The notes: generated from the letters alone by a model not told the origin. 64,000 nt of DNA from SB25 sp050180705 (GCA_050180705.1 JBFXDX010000006.1:1-64000); one strand, 5' to 3'; counted from the stretch's first letter, positions 17,701 to 26,785 are shown. Program-made: numbers and translations.

Positions 17701-20700
17701 TCAAACCATTTCGAATCCATTGATAGGATGAAGCATCTGAAGGACTTGCCTCAAATAGGGTGCTAACGGCATCACCTTGGCAGTATGCTACAGGATCTGT
17801 AGTACTAACCAAGGCAACAGGAACAGGATTAACAGTAATTTCTATTTGATCAGAATTACTGCAACCATTGGAATCAGTTCCAATTACAGTGTATGTTTGT
17901 GTCGTTGATGGATAAAACTCTACACCATCATCAACGCCTTGATCCCAGATGTAAGAAGTTGCTCCGCCACCTGTCAATGTTAAAGGATCGCCTTCGCATA
18001 ATACGGTTTGTGTTGCATTAGCCACAACTGTAGGCAAGGCATTAACCACTTTATCTTTTGATGCAGAATTTGTACATCCGTTTCCGTCGGTGTAAGAGTA
18101 TGTAATGCTGTGTGTTCCTACTCCTGCAATTGTTGGATCAAATGTATTACCCGACACACCAGTTCCCGAGAAAGTTCCTAGAGCAGGCGATCCTCCAGTT
18201 AGTGTGACCGCAGCAGAACCCTCACAAACTGATGCTAGATCGGCGAGAGTTACAACCGGAAGCGAATTCACTACCTTATCTTTCGAGGCAGAGTTTGTAC
18301 ATCCGTTTCCGTCGGTGTAAGAGTATGTGATGCTATGAGTTCCAACTCCAGCAATAACAGGGTCGAAATTTCCTCCAGAAACGCCAGTTCCCGAATATGT
18401 TCCTAAAGCAGGCAACCCCCCTGATAATGCAACTGCAGCAGAACCCTCACAAACTGATGCTTGGTCAGCAAGAGATACAGTAGGAAGCGCATTTACTATT
18501 TTATCTTTCGAGGCAGAGTTTGTACATCCATTGCCATCGGTATAGGTGTATGTGATGCTATGAGTTCCAACTCCAGCAACAACAGGATCGAAATCACCTC
18601 CAGAAACGCCAGTTCCAGAATAAGTTCCTAAAGCAGGCGATCCGCCCGTTAATGCAATAGCAGCAGAACCTTCACAAACTGATGCTTGATTTGCTAGTGT
18701 TACGACGGGTAATGTATTAACGGTGGTTGTGATTGTTGAAGTTATTGCTGAACATCCATAGGATGAGGTAACAATTGCATAAACTTCATCCCCATTACTT
18801 AAAGAGGTAGTATTGTAAGTAGCATCAGTTGATGAGCCTTGAATTAATCCTCCATTAAGGAAAAACTCGTAAGTGTTACCGCCTGTTGCAGTAAATATGA
18901 TATTATCTCCAATGCAAATAGCATTGTCTATTTCAGAACTAGATATTCCTGGTGTTGGTGATGGGTTTTCGTTAGTTAAAATTACTTGGTACGATTTCGT
19001 GCAGCTATTATCATCTGTAACCAAAACATTATAAGTGCCAACCCCAAGGCCTGTCTGATCTTTATTTGTAGCATTAACGATATCAGGTCCAGTCCAGAAG
19101 TAAGTTTTAGTTCCTGTTCCTCCAGTAACTGTTAAACCGATACTTCCATCTGTTGATTCAGGACATGTAGGGTTATTCACTAAATGACTAATTGTGATTT
19201 GTGTCGGTTGTGTTAATGTTGTTGTTTGTGTTTTGTAACAACCTTTGCTATCGGTTACTTTTAACCAGTAGTTACCAGCTTTAATGTTGCTGATTGTTGT
19301 GGAGGTAAGTGTGTTTGACCATAAGTACGAATAACTTGGAGTCCCTCCTGTAAGACTCGATACAGAAAGAGAACCATTAGAACTGCCGTAACATGTAGGC
19401 TCTGTAGCACTAAACCCAAACGTAATATCGTCTGGCTGAGAAACGGTTCCAGGTATAACTGTTGAACAACCTTTTGAATCTGTTATTGTAACATGGTAGG
19501 TTCCTGCAGTTAGGTTATTGACATCTTGTGTGGTTTTAACTGGTGATGTATCCCAGGAATATGTATATGGATGAGTTCCCCCAGATGGTGTTAAATCTAG
19601 GGTTCCATTGGTTCCCCCATAGCAAGTTGTTGGTGTGCCTGTAATGCTTCCATCTAAAATTGCTGAAGGTTCTGTTAGCGTAACTGAAATATGAATAACC
19701 TCATCGTCTCCAGCATCCAGTGGCGTTCCCATATCGTCTGTTAAATCTGCACTATATGTAGCGGCAATTTTTCCGCTAATTGTAAAATCTACTTCTGACG
19801 TGTTCCAAAGGATTGTGACAGATCCTGTGTTTTCGGCGTAAGAAACCGTTGCTGATCCGGTCGCATCGCCTTTACAGTTAATGTTTGTTTTTGCGGAAAT
19901 CCATGCATGGAATACTCTCTCATCAAGAACAGTAAATGTGCTAGAGTCAACACACGAAGTGTTATCGGTAACAACTAGTGTATAGTCGCCTCCTGTATTT
20001 AATCCGGTGATATCTTCAGTGGTTTCTACTTCAACGTTATTTAATTTCCATGAATAGTTAGAGTATGTTCCGGAGCCACCTGATACTGTTGCATCGACGG
20101 CACCATTGCTTCCTGTGCCAGAAATATTGGTTACTGTTCCTGTAATGCTAATTTGTGTAGGCTCTGTTATTGTAATGTCTTTAGTTGCTGTGCAACCGTT
20201 CTTATCTGATACTTCTACGGTGTACGTTCCTTTGGCAAGACCACTTTGGTCTTCCGCATCAATATCTTGACCACAACCATCGGTGGTAGTCCAAAAATAA
20301 GTATAGGGATTAGTCCCTCCACTTGTGGTGATATTAATGGCTCCATCCATTAAACCATAGCATGATACATTGGTTAATGTATTTCCAATGGATAAAGCTG
20401 TTGCTTGCGTTACCGTATACGTAAGTGTTACAGTATTTGAATTACCATCTGTAACAGTGACGTCATATTTTCCTGCATCAAGATTTGTTATTGCAGAATC
20501 CGTGGGAGCAATTGTTACATCGTCTTTCTCCCAAGCATAAGTATATGGAGGGGTTCCAAAGTATGGAGTTACGGTTAACTCTCCATCATTACCTCCGTTG
20601 CAAGTAACATTTTTTTTGTGTGTAAAAGTAGCAGTGTATTCATTTTGATACTTAGCGAAGAAAAGATCTTTATATGTTGTAGATGGAGAACTGGAGTTGG

Positions 20701-22084
20701 TAAAAGTGTTTGTTCCAACAGTTAGCGAAGCAGATTTAAAGAATCCACCCATGTAAACATTGTAATCTTCGTCAAGGGCGACACCTTGTCCTCTATCTTC
20801 ACCTGCTCCTGAAGCACTTTTAGCTAGAACAGCGTTAGATTCCACATCAAATACAAAAAAGGCTGCATCGGTATTCCCGCCAGAGGTAATTGTACTCAAA
20901 TTAAAATTCAAGGTATTCGCAAAGTAGCCTGTTGCCACTAGCACATTGTTTAAAATATTTAAACCATAGCCAACATCTGTTCCTGTGCTGCCAATGGTTT
21001 TTTTCCATAACAAGCGTCCTTCAAGGTTATATTTGGCCAAGAAAATATCATTCGATCCAGCTGTTGTAAAACTGCTAGACTGCAAAGTGCTCGTACTGTC
21101 TATAGTTCCTGTGCCTTGTATATATCCAATTAGGTATGAATAGTCTTCATAAATTGCAATGCTATTCAACTGATCATCTAATGTGCTTCCCCCTTTTCTA
21201 ACCCATTCAGAGGAACCATCTAATGAACTTGCCTTGAAATATATAATATCTCCACTTCCTGATGATGTATAGTTTATTCCATCAATAGTTACAGTTCCAA
21301 ACAGAGCGCCTCCTACATATAGGTCGTTATCACCATTGCAGGCTATTGCCCTAAGTATATTGCTGTTATTGTTTGTTGCTATTTGTTTCGACCAAATCTT
21401 ACTACCTGAAGAAGTGTAGCTTGCTAAAAATAAATCCGCGTTAGCATCTGCATTGGTGTATGTGTCGCCGGTTGTTCCATCGCCAACTGTAAAAGAACTA
21501 CTTTTTGCAAAACCTGCAATGTATAAATTACCATCGGTACCTAGTGTAATACCGGTGACTCTTTCGTTATCTGTGCCATAGGCAATGTTTTTAACCCATT
21601 GAACAGTTCCTGATGAGTTGTACTTAAGGATGAATCCATCAAAAAATGTAGATGTTGTTGCTGTTAAAGAATAACCATCTCCAAAATCGCAGGTCGATTT
21701 AAATCTACCAGCCAGATAAATATTTTCGCTTTCATCTATAACTATAGCCTCGGGTAAATCCCCTTCACTACTTCCAATGGTTTTAACCCATTGAACATCT
21801 CCCGATGAGTTGAATTTAGCCAAAAAGATATCTGGTTTAGTTGATGCTGAACTTGGGTATCCATTATATGTAACACCATTCAGTATGAAATTCGAAATAT
21901 ATGTGCCAGCAACATAGACATTTCCTGACGAGGCAATTTTAACATCATAAATATCCAGTTCCGAGGTTGCTGATGATTCTATATTAGGATTGGGTGACTG
22001 GGAAAATTGTTTTGCCCATTGCCAATTTTGTCCAAAGGTAAATTGCGACATTACCGTAAGAACAACTATTAATAATTTTTTCAT
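14795..22084 (-). CDS. Giant T9SS-secreted surface protein with propeller, SprB and 75-residue repeats
   Basis: The 2429-residue protein has a signal peptide (MKKLLIVVLTVMSQFTFGQ). Residues about 20-490 are SBBP-like propeller repeats (FLAKYN..G...W.K and D...N.Y..G patterns). About 490-1045 hold SprB repeats (PTCYGSSNGSLSVS, GGTHPYTYSW). An Ig-like stretch follows, then three 75-residue units (1125-1349), two divergent Ig-like domains, eight tandem 75-residue units (1502-2101), and further Ig-like domains. The C terminus is a type A T9SS sorting domain (LYPNPTTGEFKLHI, GIYFIRFGKEE, KIVLE). It is expected to cross the outer membrane by T9SS and remain on the surface as an adhesin. Start set at the signal peptide (22084), with further Met codons upstream to 22120. 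A -7-like box is at 22177. Confidence 0.93.
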   Translation of the reverse strand: MKKLLIVVLTVMSQFTFGQNWQWAKQFSQSPNPNIESSATSELDIYDVKIASSGNVYVAGTYISNFILNGVTYNGYPSSASTKPDIFLAKFNSSGDVQWVKTIGSSEGDLPEAIVIDESENIYLAGRFKSTCDFGDGYSLTATTSTFFDGFILKYNSSGTVQWVKNIAYGTDNERVTGITLGTDGNLYIAGFAKSSSFTVGDGTTGDTYTNADANADLFLASYTSSGSKIWSKQIATNNNSNILRAIACNGDNDLYVGGALFGTVTIDGINYTSSGSGDIIYFKASSLDGSSEWVRKGGSTLDDQLNSIAIYEDYSYLIGYIQGTGTIDSTSTLQSSSFTTAGSNDIFLAKYNLEGRLLWKKTIGSTGTDVGYGLNILNNVLVATGYFANTLNFNLSTITSGGNTDAAFFVFDVESNAVLAKSASGAGEDRGQGVALDEDYNVYMGGFFKSASLTVGTNTFTNSSSPSTTYKDLFFAKYQNEYTATFTHKKNVTCNGGNDGELTVTPYFGTPPYTYAWEKDDVTIAPTDSAITNLDAGKYDVTVTDGNSNTVTLTYTVTQATALSIGNTLTNVSCYGLMDGAINITTSGGTNPYTYFWTTTDGCGQDIDAEDQSGLAKGTYTVEVSDKNGCTATKDITITEPTQISITGTVTNISGTGSNGAVDATVSGGSGTYSNYSWKLNNVEVETTEDITGLNTGGDYTLVVTDNTSCVDSSTFTVLDERVFHAWISAKTNINCKGDATGSATVSYAENTGSVTILWNTSEVDFTISGKIAATYSADLTDDMGTPLDAGDDEVIHISVTLTEPSAILDGSITGTPTTCYGGTNGTLDLTPSGGTHPYTYSWDTSPVKTTQDVNNLTAGTYHVTITDSKGCSTVIPGTVSQPDDITFGFSATEPTCYGSSNGSLSVSSLTGGTPSYSYLWSNTLTSTTISNIKAGNYWLKVTDSKGCYKTQTTTLTQPTQITISHLVNNPTCPESTDGSIGLTVTGGTGTKTYFWTGPDIVNATNKDQTGLGVGTYNVLVTDDNSCTKSYQVILTNENPSPTPGISSSEIDNAICIGDNIIFTATGGNTYEFFLNGGLIQGSSTDATYNTTSLSNGDEVYAIVTSSYGCSAITSTITTTVNTLPVVTLANQASVCEGSAAIALTGGSPALGTYSGTGVSGGDFDPVVAGVGTHSITYTYTDGNGCTNSASKDKIVNALPTVSLADQASVCEGSAAVALSGGLPALGTYSGTGVSGGNFDPVIAGVGTHSITYSYTDGNGCTNSASKDKVVNSLPVVTLADLASVCEGSAAVTLTGGSPALGTFSGTGVSGNTFDPTIAGVGTHSITYSYTDGNGCTNSASKDKVVNALPTVVANATQTVLCEGDPLTLTGGGATSYIWDQGVDDGVEFYPSTTQTYTVIGTDSNGCSNSDQIEITVNPVPVALVSTTDPVAYCQGDAVSTLFEASPSDASSYQWIRNGLNISGALLNSYTATQPGLYSVFVIKDGCWAISDDIEIIENPLPTVSLSDLSPICVDASPITLDGGLPSGGTYSGKGVTGTTFDPTAAGVGIQAITYTYTDGNTCTNSASKDIVVNALPDVTLADLAPICVDASPITLDGGLPAGGTYSGTGVTGTTFDPTTAGTGTQTITYTYTDGNSCTNYASKDIVVNALPDVTLADFAPVCVNSSPVTLTGGLPDGGTYSLNGVDITEFDPVSAGVGTHTITYTYTDGNSCVNSASKDIVVNALPDVTIADFAPICVNGSPVTLTGGLPEGGTYSLNGTDITEFDPTTDGTGTHTITYTYTDGNSCSNSADKDIVVNALPEVTLVDFAAVCVNGSPVTLAGGLPEGGTYSLNGTDITEFDPATAGAGTHTITYTYTDGNSCSNYASKDIVVNALPDVTLADFAPVCVNSSPVTLTGGLPDGGTYSLNGVDITEFDPVSAGVGTHTITYTYTDGNSCSNSANKDIVVSALPDVTIANFAPICVNGSPVTLTGGLPEGGTYSLNGTDITEFDPTTAGTGTHTITYTYTDGNSCSNSADKDIVVNALPGVTLADFSPVCVNGSPVTLTGGLPEGGTYSLNGTDITEFDPATAGAGIHTITYTYTDGNSCSNSADKDIVVNNLPTPTVTTTDPTVWCEGTSISINLSTETAENYQWIHNGVDISGENLQTYTATSTGNYSVRVTNSGCTAISTEINITSISPSVSIETKDPLTWCSNEEVNIVLQANPQGAQTYQWNKDGTDIDGATLFEYTTNEAGVYLVKATFGGGCSATSDNITLTENAAPEINLSSDTIRIDTQSSVTLNAGEGFTTYLWNDNSTQQTLVVDGAVTGVGIFSYWVTVTNDNSCSATDTAVVKVKLWDDISTNYGWITNLYPNPTTGEFKLHITGLKDGDYQLSIYNSTGKLVLMRNDKVSSNELIDPINLDKMPKGIYFIRFGKEEKWITRKIVLE
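15782..17581 (-). repeat. Eight tandem 225-bp units inside the surface-protein gene
   Basis: The block is exactly 1800 bp, eight in-frame units of 75 codons without linker. Each unit begins LP[DTEG]V, carries GG-TYS in the middle and TITYTYTDGN-[ST]C near the end, and has two cysteines (ICV and SCS positions). Unit boundaries fall at 15782, 16007, 16232, 16457, 16682, 16907, 17132 and 17357. The first two units encoded (17132-17581) are of a variant type with YSG-GVTGTTFDP; the last six have YSLNG and DITEFDP. Confidence 0.95.
18038..18712 (-). repeat. Three tandem 225-bp units, second block of the same family
   Basis: Three 75-codon units with the same frame and length as the main block but a different variant (VCEGSAA, GTYSGTGVSGG, HSITYSYTDGNGC). 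The two blocks are separated by two divergent Ig-like domains (18037-17582). Confidence 0.92.
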
Positions 22085-22176
22085 GACATTTTTTTTCTTA
22101 TAGTACAAATTTTGAGCCATTTACCCTAATGGGATGATTCTGAAAATTGTAAAAAATTCAATAATTAGATTTAACC

Positions 22177-22184
22177 CAAAAATA
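22177..22184 (-). promoter_or_regulatory. Possible -7 box for the surface-protein gene
   Basis: TATTTTTG on the minus strand fits TAnnTTTG and lies 93 bases before the chosen start. No TTG element is evident at -33. Confidence 0.35.
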
Positions 22185-22288
22185 CGACCATTTTCGTACA
22201 TTCGTATTATGCTGATACGTAATTCTGTAATTAAAGATAATATATAATTGGTATTTTTACATTCAATAATCTGCTTTTAATCAAAAAT

Positions 22289-23185
22289 ATGGCTGAAGTT
22301 ATTCATATTGGCTATCCAAAAACTGCTACTACATGGTTTCAGGATGAGTACTTTCCTAAAGTGGAAAACTTTCATTTTGAATCGTGGAAGGTGGTTAATC
22401 GTTATTTTTTACTCTCCGATTCATTCCTTTTCGAGGCGGAAAAAACAAGAATTGAGTTAAATCCCAAAAATAAATATACCAACCTGCTTTTCAGTTCTGA
22501 ATTTCTTACAACCGCAATTAATTTTGGTTGGCATGGCGGAAATTATTCAATTGCATCTGCTCAAAAGTTGAAAGAGACATATCCTCAAGCCGTAATTGTG
22601 ATTTTTTTGCGAAGGCAGCAATCCCTCATTTGCTCCGCATATCAGCAATATATTAAGAATGGTGGTACATTTAGTTTTAAGAAGTGGCTTTACTCGGGCG
22701 AGGTTTTTTCGTTCGAGCATCTTCTTTTCGATAAATTAATTGCTTTATACGATTCTTTGTTTGGGGAAGAGAACGTAAAGATTTATCTATATGAAGATTT
22801 TCGGGAAAATTCAGAGCATTTTCTTGAGACCTTTAATGCCAATTTAGGGTTTATTGTTGATATGAGCAGTATCTCCTTAAAGCCAATAAATAAGGGTCTA
22901 CGAAAAGGTGTCATTCCTATTCAACGCTTTTTAAATTTGTTTTACCGAAAGCCAATTGGACGTAAACATTTTATTGTGCATGTTCCTGGAATGACTTCTG
23001 TTGCCCGACAGGTGATGAAAAGAATAAATAGATGCTCTATTTTCGGAGGATTTTTATCAGAGAAAAATATGCTTTCGGTTAATGATATTGATTATATCAG
23101 GAAATTTTATTCAAAATCAAATGCTAATTTGGCCAATAGATTGGGTTTTGATGCAATAAAAAAACATGGGTATTATTTAGATTGA
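22289..23185 (+). CDS. Sulfotransferase family protein (first of a tandem pair)
   Basis: The 298-residue protein has the 5'-phosphosulfate loop IGYPKTATTWFQ (about residues 7-18) and a 3'-phosphate-binding segment IFLRRQQSLICSAYQQYIK, as expected for PAPS-dependent sulfotransferases. Such enzymes transfer sulfate from PAPS to sugars or other hydroxyl groups. There is no signal peptide or membrane helix, so action in the cytoplasm is likely, for example on a glycan precursor. It is divergent from the giant adhesin gene. The next gene is a paralogue starting one base after its stop. The acceptor is unknown. Confidence 0.87.
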   Translation: MAEVIHIGYPKTATTWFQDEYFPKVENFHFESWKVVNRYFLLSDSFLFEAEKTRIELNPKNKYTNLLFSSEFLTTAINFGWHGGNYSIASAQKLKETYPQAVIVIFLRRQQSLICSAYQQYIKNGGTFSFKKWLYSGEVFSFEHLLFDKLIALYDSLFGEENVKIYLYEDFRENSEHFLETFNANLGFIVDMSSISLKPINKGLRKGVIPIQRFLNLFYRKPIGRKHFIVHVPGMTSVARQVMKRINRCSIFGGFLSEKNMLSVNDIDYIRKFYSKSNANLANRLGFDAIKKHGYYLD

Positions 23186-23186
23186 T

Positions 23187-24104
23187 ATGGAAAAACCAAT
23201 TCTACATATCGGCTATCCTAAAACAGCCACGACTTGGTTTCAAAAGGTATTCTATTTCTCGTTAAAAGATGTCTTTTATGTTATGCGTGATTTTATCTCT
23301 GATCAATTAATCTTTCCCGATGTTTTCTCCTACAATTCTGCTGAAACCTCTAAATTGCTAAATAATCGCTCCGATAATAAACGATTGGTGATTTGCGAAG
23401 AACTATTGCTTGGTGGGTTGGATATTGGTTATGGATCGGGCGAGTTTATCTCACAAATGGCTAATCGGCTTAAAAATACTTTTCATGATGCCGAAATTGT
23501 TATTTTTATTCGAAATCAACACACAATTCTGGAATCTGCCTATAGTCACTACATTAAATCAGGGGGTACATATTCTGTAAAAAAATATCTGGGCTTAGAT
23601 GACCGTTTAAAGTTAAAATTTCAGAACCACCATTTATTCAATCCTGCGTTGTTTAACTATATTGATGTTATTAATTTGTATTCTGATTTATTTGGGCGAA
23701 ATAGTGTGCATGTATTCCTATATGAAGATTTTAAATCTTTTCCCGAATTGTTTATGTCAAATTACTGTAGTGAGTTAAGTTTAAAAATTCCAGAAACTGT
23801 TGATTTTAAAATCAAGGAAAATGTTTGTTTGACAAATACTTCTATTAATATGTTGCGTTTTTTGAATCATTTTACTCAGCGGAACACTCCGTTTAAGAAT
23901 TACATTATAAAATGTTCATTCTTGTATCCCTATTTAATATCATTTAGCAACAGGTTGGATAGATTGAAAATTGTACAAAAGAAGCCTTTCAGATTTAGCG
24001 ATGATATTCATGCATGGATTGAAGACTATTATCGCGATAAGAATAGAATGCTTAGGGAGTATGTTGATGAAAGAAACCTTAAAGAGTATAATTATCCCAT
24101 TTAA
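23187..24104 (+). CDS. Sulfotransferase family protein (second of a tandem pair)
   Basis: The 305-residue paralogue of the preceding gene has the same PAPS loop, HIGYPKTATTWFQ, at residues 7-19 and the matching segment IFIRNQHTILESAYSHYIKS. The two proteins share layout over the full length (YLYEDF versus FLYEDF near the middle), but the C-terminal parts differ clearly, which suggests different acceptors. Spacing of one base after the first gene shows co-transcription. A terminator follows right after the stop. Confidence 0.87.
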   Translation: MEKPILHIGYPKTATTWFQKVFYFSLKDVFYVMRDFISDQLIFPDVFSYNSAETSKLLNNRSDNKRLVICEELLLGGLDIGYGSGEFISQMANRLKNTFHDAEIVIFIRNQHTILESAYSHYIKSGGTYSVKKYLGLDDRLKLKFQNHHLFNPALFNYIDVINLYSDLFGRNSVHVFLYEDFKSFPELFMSNYCSELSLKIPETVDFKIKENVCLTNTSINMLRFLNHFTQRNTPFKNYIIKCSFLYPYLISFSNRLDRLKIVQKKPFRFSDDIHAWIEDYYRDKNRMLREYVDERNLKEYNYPI

Positions 24105-24108
24105 GAAG

Positions 24109-24134
24109 AAAAGCCTCCAGAAATGGAGGCTTTT
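24109..24134. terminator. Bidirectional terminator between sulfotransferase and FadL genes
   Basis: A perfect 11-bp stem (AAAAGCCTCCA / TGGAGGCTTTT) closed by the GNRA tetraloop GAAA lies in a convergent gap of 41 bases. Confidence 0.87.
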
Positions 24135-24145
24135 AGTATCTGTAC

Positions 24146-25423
24146 TTAGAATTTAATGTCTAATCCGAGAGCGAGGACGTAGGCTTTGTTTGATATATCT
24201 ACAGGTAAACCAGCCGATGAACCATAGTTAATAGTCTTATCTTTCCAGATTGTTCTACCAATACCGAGATCAACTTGAATATTATCGGTTACATTATATC
24301 CAGCACCAATACCTAGATTCAGGTTATCATATTTAACCGCTTCGTACGCTCCCATTTGAGTGTAATACAATTCCTGGTCGGAATAGTCGAAGTGAAGATA
24401 TTTGCAGCCTGCGCTAAGTTGAAGTTTTGGGAGAAGTTGGTAGTACACCCCCAATGCAACATGGTAACAGTTGCCTGCTGCATCGGAAATTTCTTTATCA
24501 TTGGCGAACTTACCCCAATCTGCTCCTTTTTGGAAATAATAGTTAAAATCAACTGCTGCTGTGAATTTGTCTGTAAATTTGTATGAAGCACCTGTGTATA
24601 GAACTGCAGGTAAATCTCTGTTCGATTTTGTTCCATCAGTTTCTAAAGCCATAGTTCCTTTGTTGTCATCTGCCTCAAATTCAAGTTTTACTTTAGTTTC
24701 GTAATGAATGGCAATGTTTAATTTATCGTTAGGAGCTAAGTTTAAACCTATAATTCCTCCGAAACCTTTTGCATTCTTTTTATAGTCTACAGAAATTGGG
24801 TAGTCTTGTAATCCATAAAAGTTATCAACCAATGTTAATCCTGCCTTTGTGTGATTATTTGCAATAATGTATCTTCCTCCTAATGATAGAGAAATTTTGT
24901 CATTTATTGCATAGGAAAAATTAATTGGAATTGCTAGGTAGTATGATGATGCTTTGATTGATTGATCTTTTAAACTGTTATAGCCAGGTGTTGTAAACTG
25001 AGATACACCCATAAGCGTTGTGTTTACGGAACCATCTGGAAAATCAGCAGAGGCACCGCTTCCTGTTACATAAATACCACTGGAAATAGCCCAATTATCT
25101 TTTTTAAATGCAGCATATAATGCAGGTAAAAAGGGATCTGCACCATCCTGCTTGCAGGTTTGTTCCCCAGTGCCAAGGTTAAAAGAGTGTTGAGGTTTGC
25201 GGAAAAGGCTTTGATTGTTCAAACTGATATGGAATCCATTGTCCAATTTTACAATACCAGCAGGATTGTAGTTTACAATATCGGCACCATCAAGTGCTGC
25301 ATTGCGTGCATTTGCACGAATCCACTTAGCACTCATATTTGCTAAGTTGTCCATTTGTGCGTTCGCACCGAAGGGTATTAGAAAAACTCCTAAAAGGATT
25401 GATAGTTGTAGAGTTTTTTTCAT
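24146..25423 (-). CDS. OmpP1/FadL-family outer-membrane transporter
   Basis: The 425-residue product starts with a signal peptide (MKKTLQLSILLGVFLIPFGANAQ) and has the FadL hatch-like start: NARNAALDGADIVNYNPAGI includes the conserved NPAG. Alternating beta strands fill the rest and end YVLALGLDIKF, a typical C-terminal aromatic. FadL-type barrels let hydrophobic compounds such as fatty acids cross the outer membrane. Start set at the signal peptide (25423), since residues further upstream (to 25468) do not fit a secretion signal. No neighbours give a substrate hint. Confidence 0.9.
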   Translation of the reverse strand: MKKTLQLSILLGVFLIPFGANAQMDNLANMSAKWIRANARNAALDGADIVNYNPAGIVKLDNGFHISLNNQSLFRKPQHSFNLGTGEQTCKQDGADPFLPALYAAFKKDNWAISSGIYVTGSGASADFPDGSVNTTLMGVSQFTTPGYNSLKDQSIKASSYYLAIPINFSYAINDKISLSLGGRYIIANNHTKAGLTLVDNFYGLQDYPISVDYKKNAKGFGGIIGLNLAPNDKLNIAIHYETKVKLEFEADDNKGTMALETDGTKSNRDLPAVLYTGASYKFTDKFTAAVDFNYYFQKGADWGKFANDKEISDAAGNCYHVALGVYYQLLPKLQLSAGCKYLHFDYSDQELYYTQMGAYEAVKYDNLNLGIGAGYNVTDNIQVDLGIGRTIWKDKTINYGSSAGLPVDISNKAYVLALGLDIKF

Positions 25424-25735
25424 ATTCAAAATAATTTTAATAGTGAAAAATAGTTGTTTTAAAGTCAAACAAATAACTGTTTGGTGCTTTAATTGCTAGA
25501 ACATGAGCGATTTACTATAATTGAACTCGCAAATCGACTGTGAAATTATCAAAAAAAATTAATAACCAGTTTTTCGTAACTAATATTTTATTTTTTCGAA
25601 TAGCGTTTTGTAACATAGATTGATTGTTGAGTTTTGATGCTCGTATGTGTTAAAATATTTTTAAATAGTTATTTTGACAGATGTCAATAAAAAAAGTCCA
25701 GTGATAACTGGACTTTTGGCTAATAAAGAGCGGTT
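25424..25735. other. Intergenic region of 312 bases
   Basis: This AT-rich stretch holds the leader of the FadL-type gene (left side) and the queA terminator (25688-25717). No clear TAnnTTTG box, conserved RNA fold or credible reading frame is visible in the rest. Confidence 0.6.
25688..25717 (-). terminator. Terminator after queA
   Basis: On the minus strand an 11-bp stem (AAAAGTCCAGT / ACTGGACTTTT) with a 4-base loop runs into a T-tract (the A run at 25688-25695 on the plus strand). Confidence 0.88.
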
Positions 25736-26785
25736 TTAAATGATCAACATGGCATCACCATAAGTTCCAAATCGATATTTTTCCTTGATGGCAACCTTAT
25801 AGGCTTCGAATAGTAAATCGTATCCAGCAAATGCCGAAACCATCATAAGTAGGGTTGATAGGGGCAGGTGAAAATTTGTGATAAGCATGTTTGGAACTGC
25901 AAAATCGTATGGAGGAAATATGAATTTATTTGTCCATCCACTATATGGTTTTAAGTAACCATCAGTAGTTACAGAACTTTCAAGTGTGCGTAATACTGTT
26001 GTTCCTACAGCACAGATGTTTTTCTTGTTTTGTTTGGCGGAATTTACAATGTCAACAGCATCCAACGGAATATCAATTTGTTCCGAGTCCATTTTATGCT
26101 TTGTTAAGTCTTCAACATCAACAGTGCGGAAATTGCCTAAGCCCACGTGTAACGTGATTTCAGCAAAGTTTAATCCTTTTATTTCTAGACGTTTTAGCAG
26201 TTGCTTGCTAAAGTGAAGCCCAGCAGTTGGAGCGGCTACAGCACCTTCGTGCTTAGCATATACTGTCTGATAGCGTTCACGATCTTCTTCAACAACCTCT
26301 CGGCGGATAAACTTAGGAAGAGGTGTTTCACCTAGTCGGTATAATGTATCCTTAAACTCATCGTATGAACCATCGAATAAGAAGCGAAGGGTTCTTCCTC
26401 TGCTGGTTGTATTGTCGATAACCTCAGCAACAAGTACATCATCTTCTCCGAAATAAAGTTTGTTGCCAATTCTGATTTTTCGGGCAGGATCAACAAGAAC
26501 ATCCCATAAACGTTGTTCTCGGTTTAGTTCTCGGAGTAAAAAAACTTCTATTTCAGCGCCAGTCTTTTCCTTGTTACCATATAAACGAGCAGGAAAAACC
26601 TTGGTGTTGTTGAATACCAAAACATCATCTTCATTAAAGTATTCGATAATATCCTTGAAAACACGGTGCTCAATCTGCTTGGTTTTTCTGTTGATTACCA
26701 TTAATCTTGATTCATCACGGTTATCGACAGGGAACTTGGCTATAAGTTCTTGTGGCAGATTGTACTTGTACTGCGATAGTTTCAT
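25736..26785 (-). CDS. queA: S-adenosylmethionine:tRNA ribosyltransferase-isomerase QueA
   Basis: QueA transfers and rearranges the ribose of SAM onto 7-aminomethyl-7-deazaguanine in tRNA, giving epoxyqueuosine. The 349-residue protein has the family length and motifs: MKLSQYKYNLPQELIAKFP at the start, DDVLVFNNTKVFPARL (about residues 52-67) and AVAAPTAGLHF near the middle. It lies downstream of truB, another tRNA-modification gene, but a -7 box at 26881 suggests an independent promoter. Another queuosine gene, queD, is at 60182. Confidence 0.96.
   Translation of the reverse strand: MKLSQYKYNLPQELIAKFPVDNRDESRLMVINRKTKQIEHRVFKDIIEYFNEDDVLVFNNTKVFPARLYGNKEKTGAEIEVFLLRELNREQRLWDVLVDPARKIRIGNKLYFGEDDVLVAEVIDNTTSRGRTLRFLFDGSYDEFKDTLYRLGETPLPKFIRREVVEEDRERYQTVYAKHEGAVAAPTAGLHFSKQLLKRLEIKGLNFAEITLHVGLGNFRTVDVEDLTKHKMDSEQIDIPLDAVDIVNSAKQNKKNICAVGTTVLRTLESSVTTDGYLKPYSGWTNKFIFPPYDFAVPNMLITNFHLPLSTLLMMVSAFAGYDLLFEAYKVAIKEKYRFGTYGDAMLII

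Noticed and set aside
15714..18320. Several plus-strand open frames (15714-16307, 16509-16982, 17196-17414, 18105-18320) that look like repetitive proteins
   Set aside because: They are the antisense of the 225-bp repeats in the minus-strand surface-protein gene; repetition keeps a shadow frame open. No start region or signal supports them.
22195..22230. Small inverted motifs CGTAT...ATACG in the adhesin/sulfotransferase gap, possible operator
   Set aside because: The arms are only five bases in AT-rich DNA; chance occurrence is likely.
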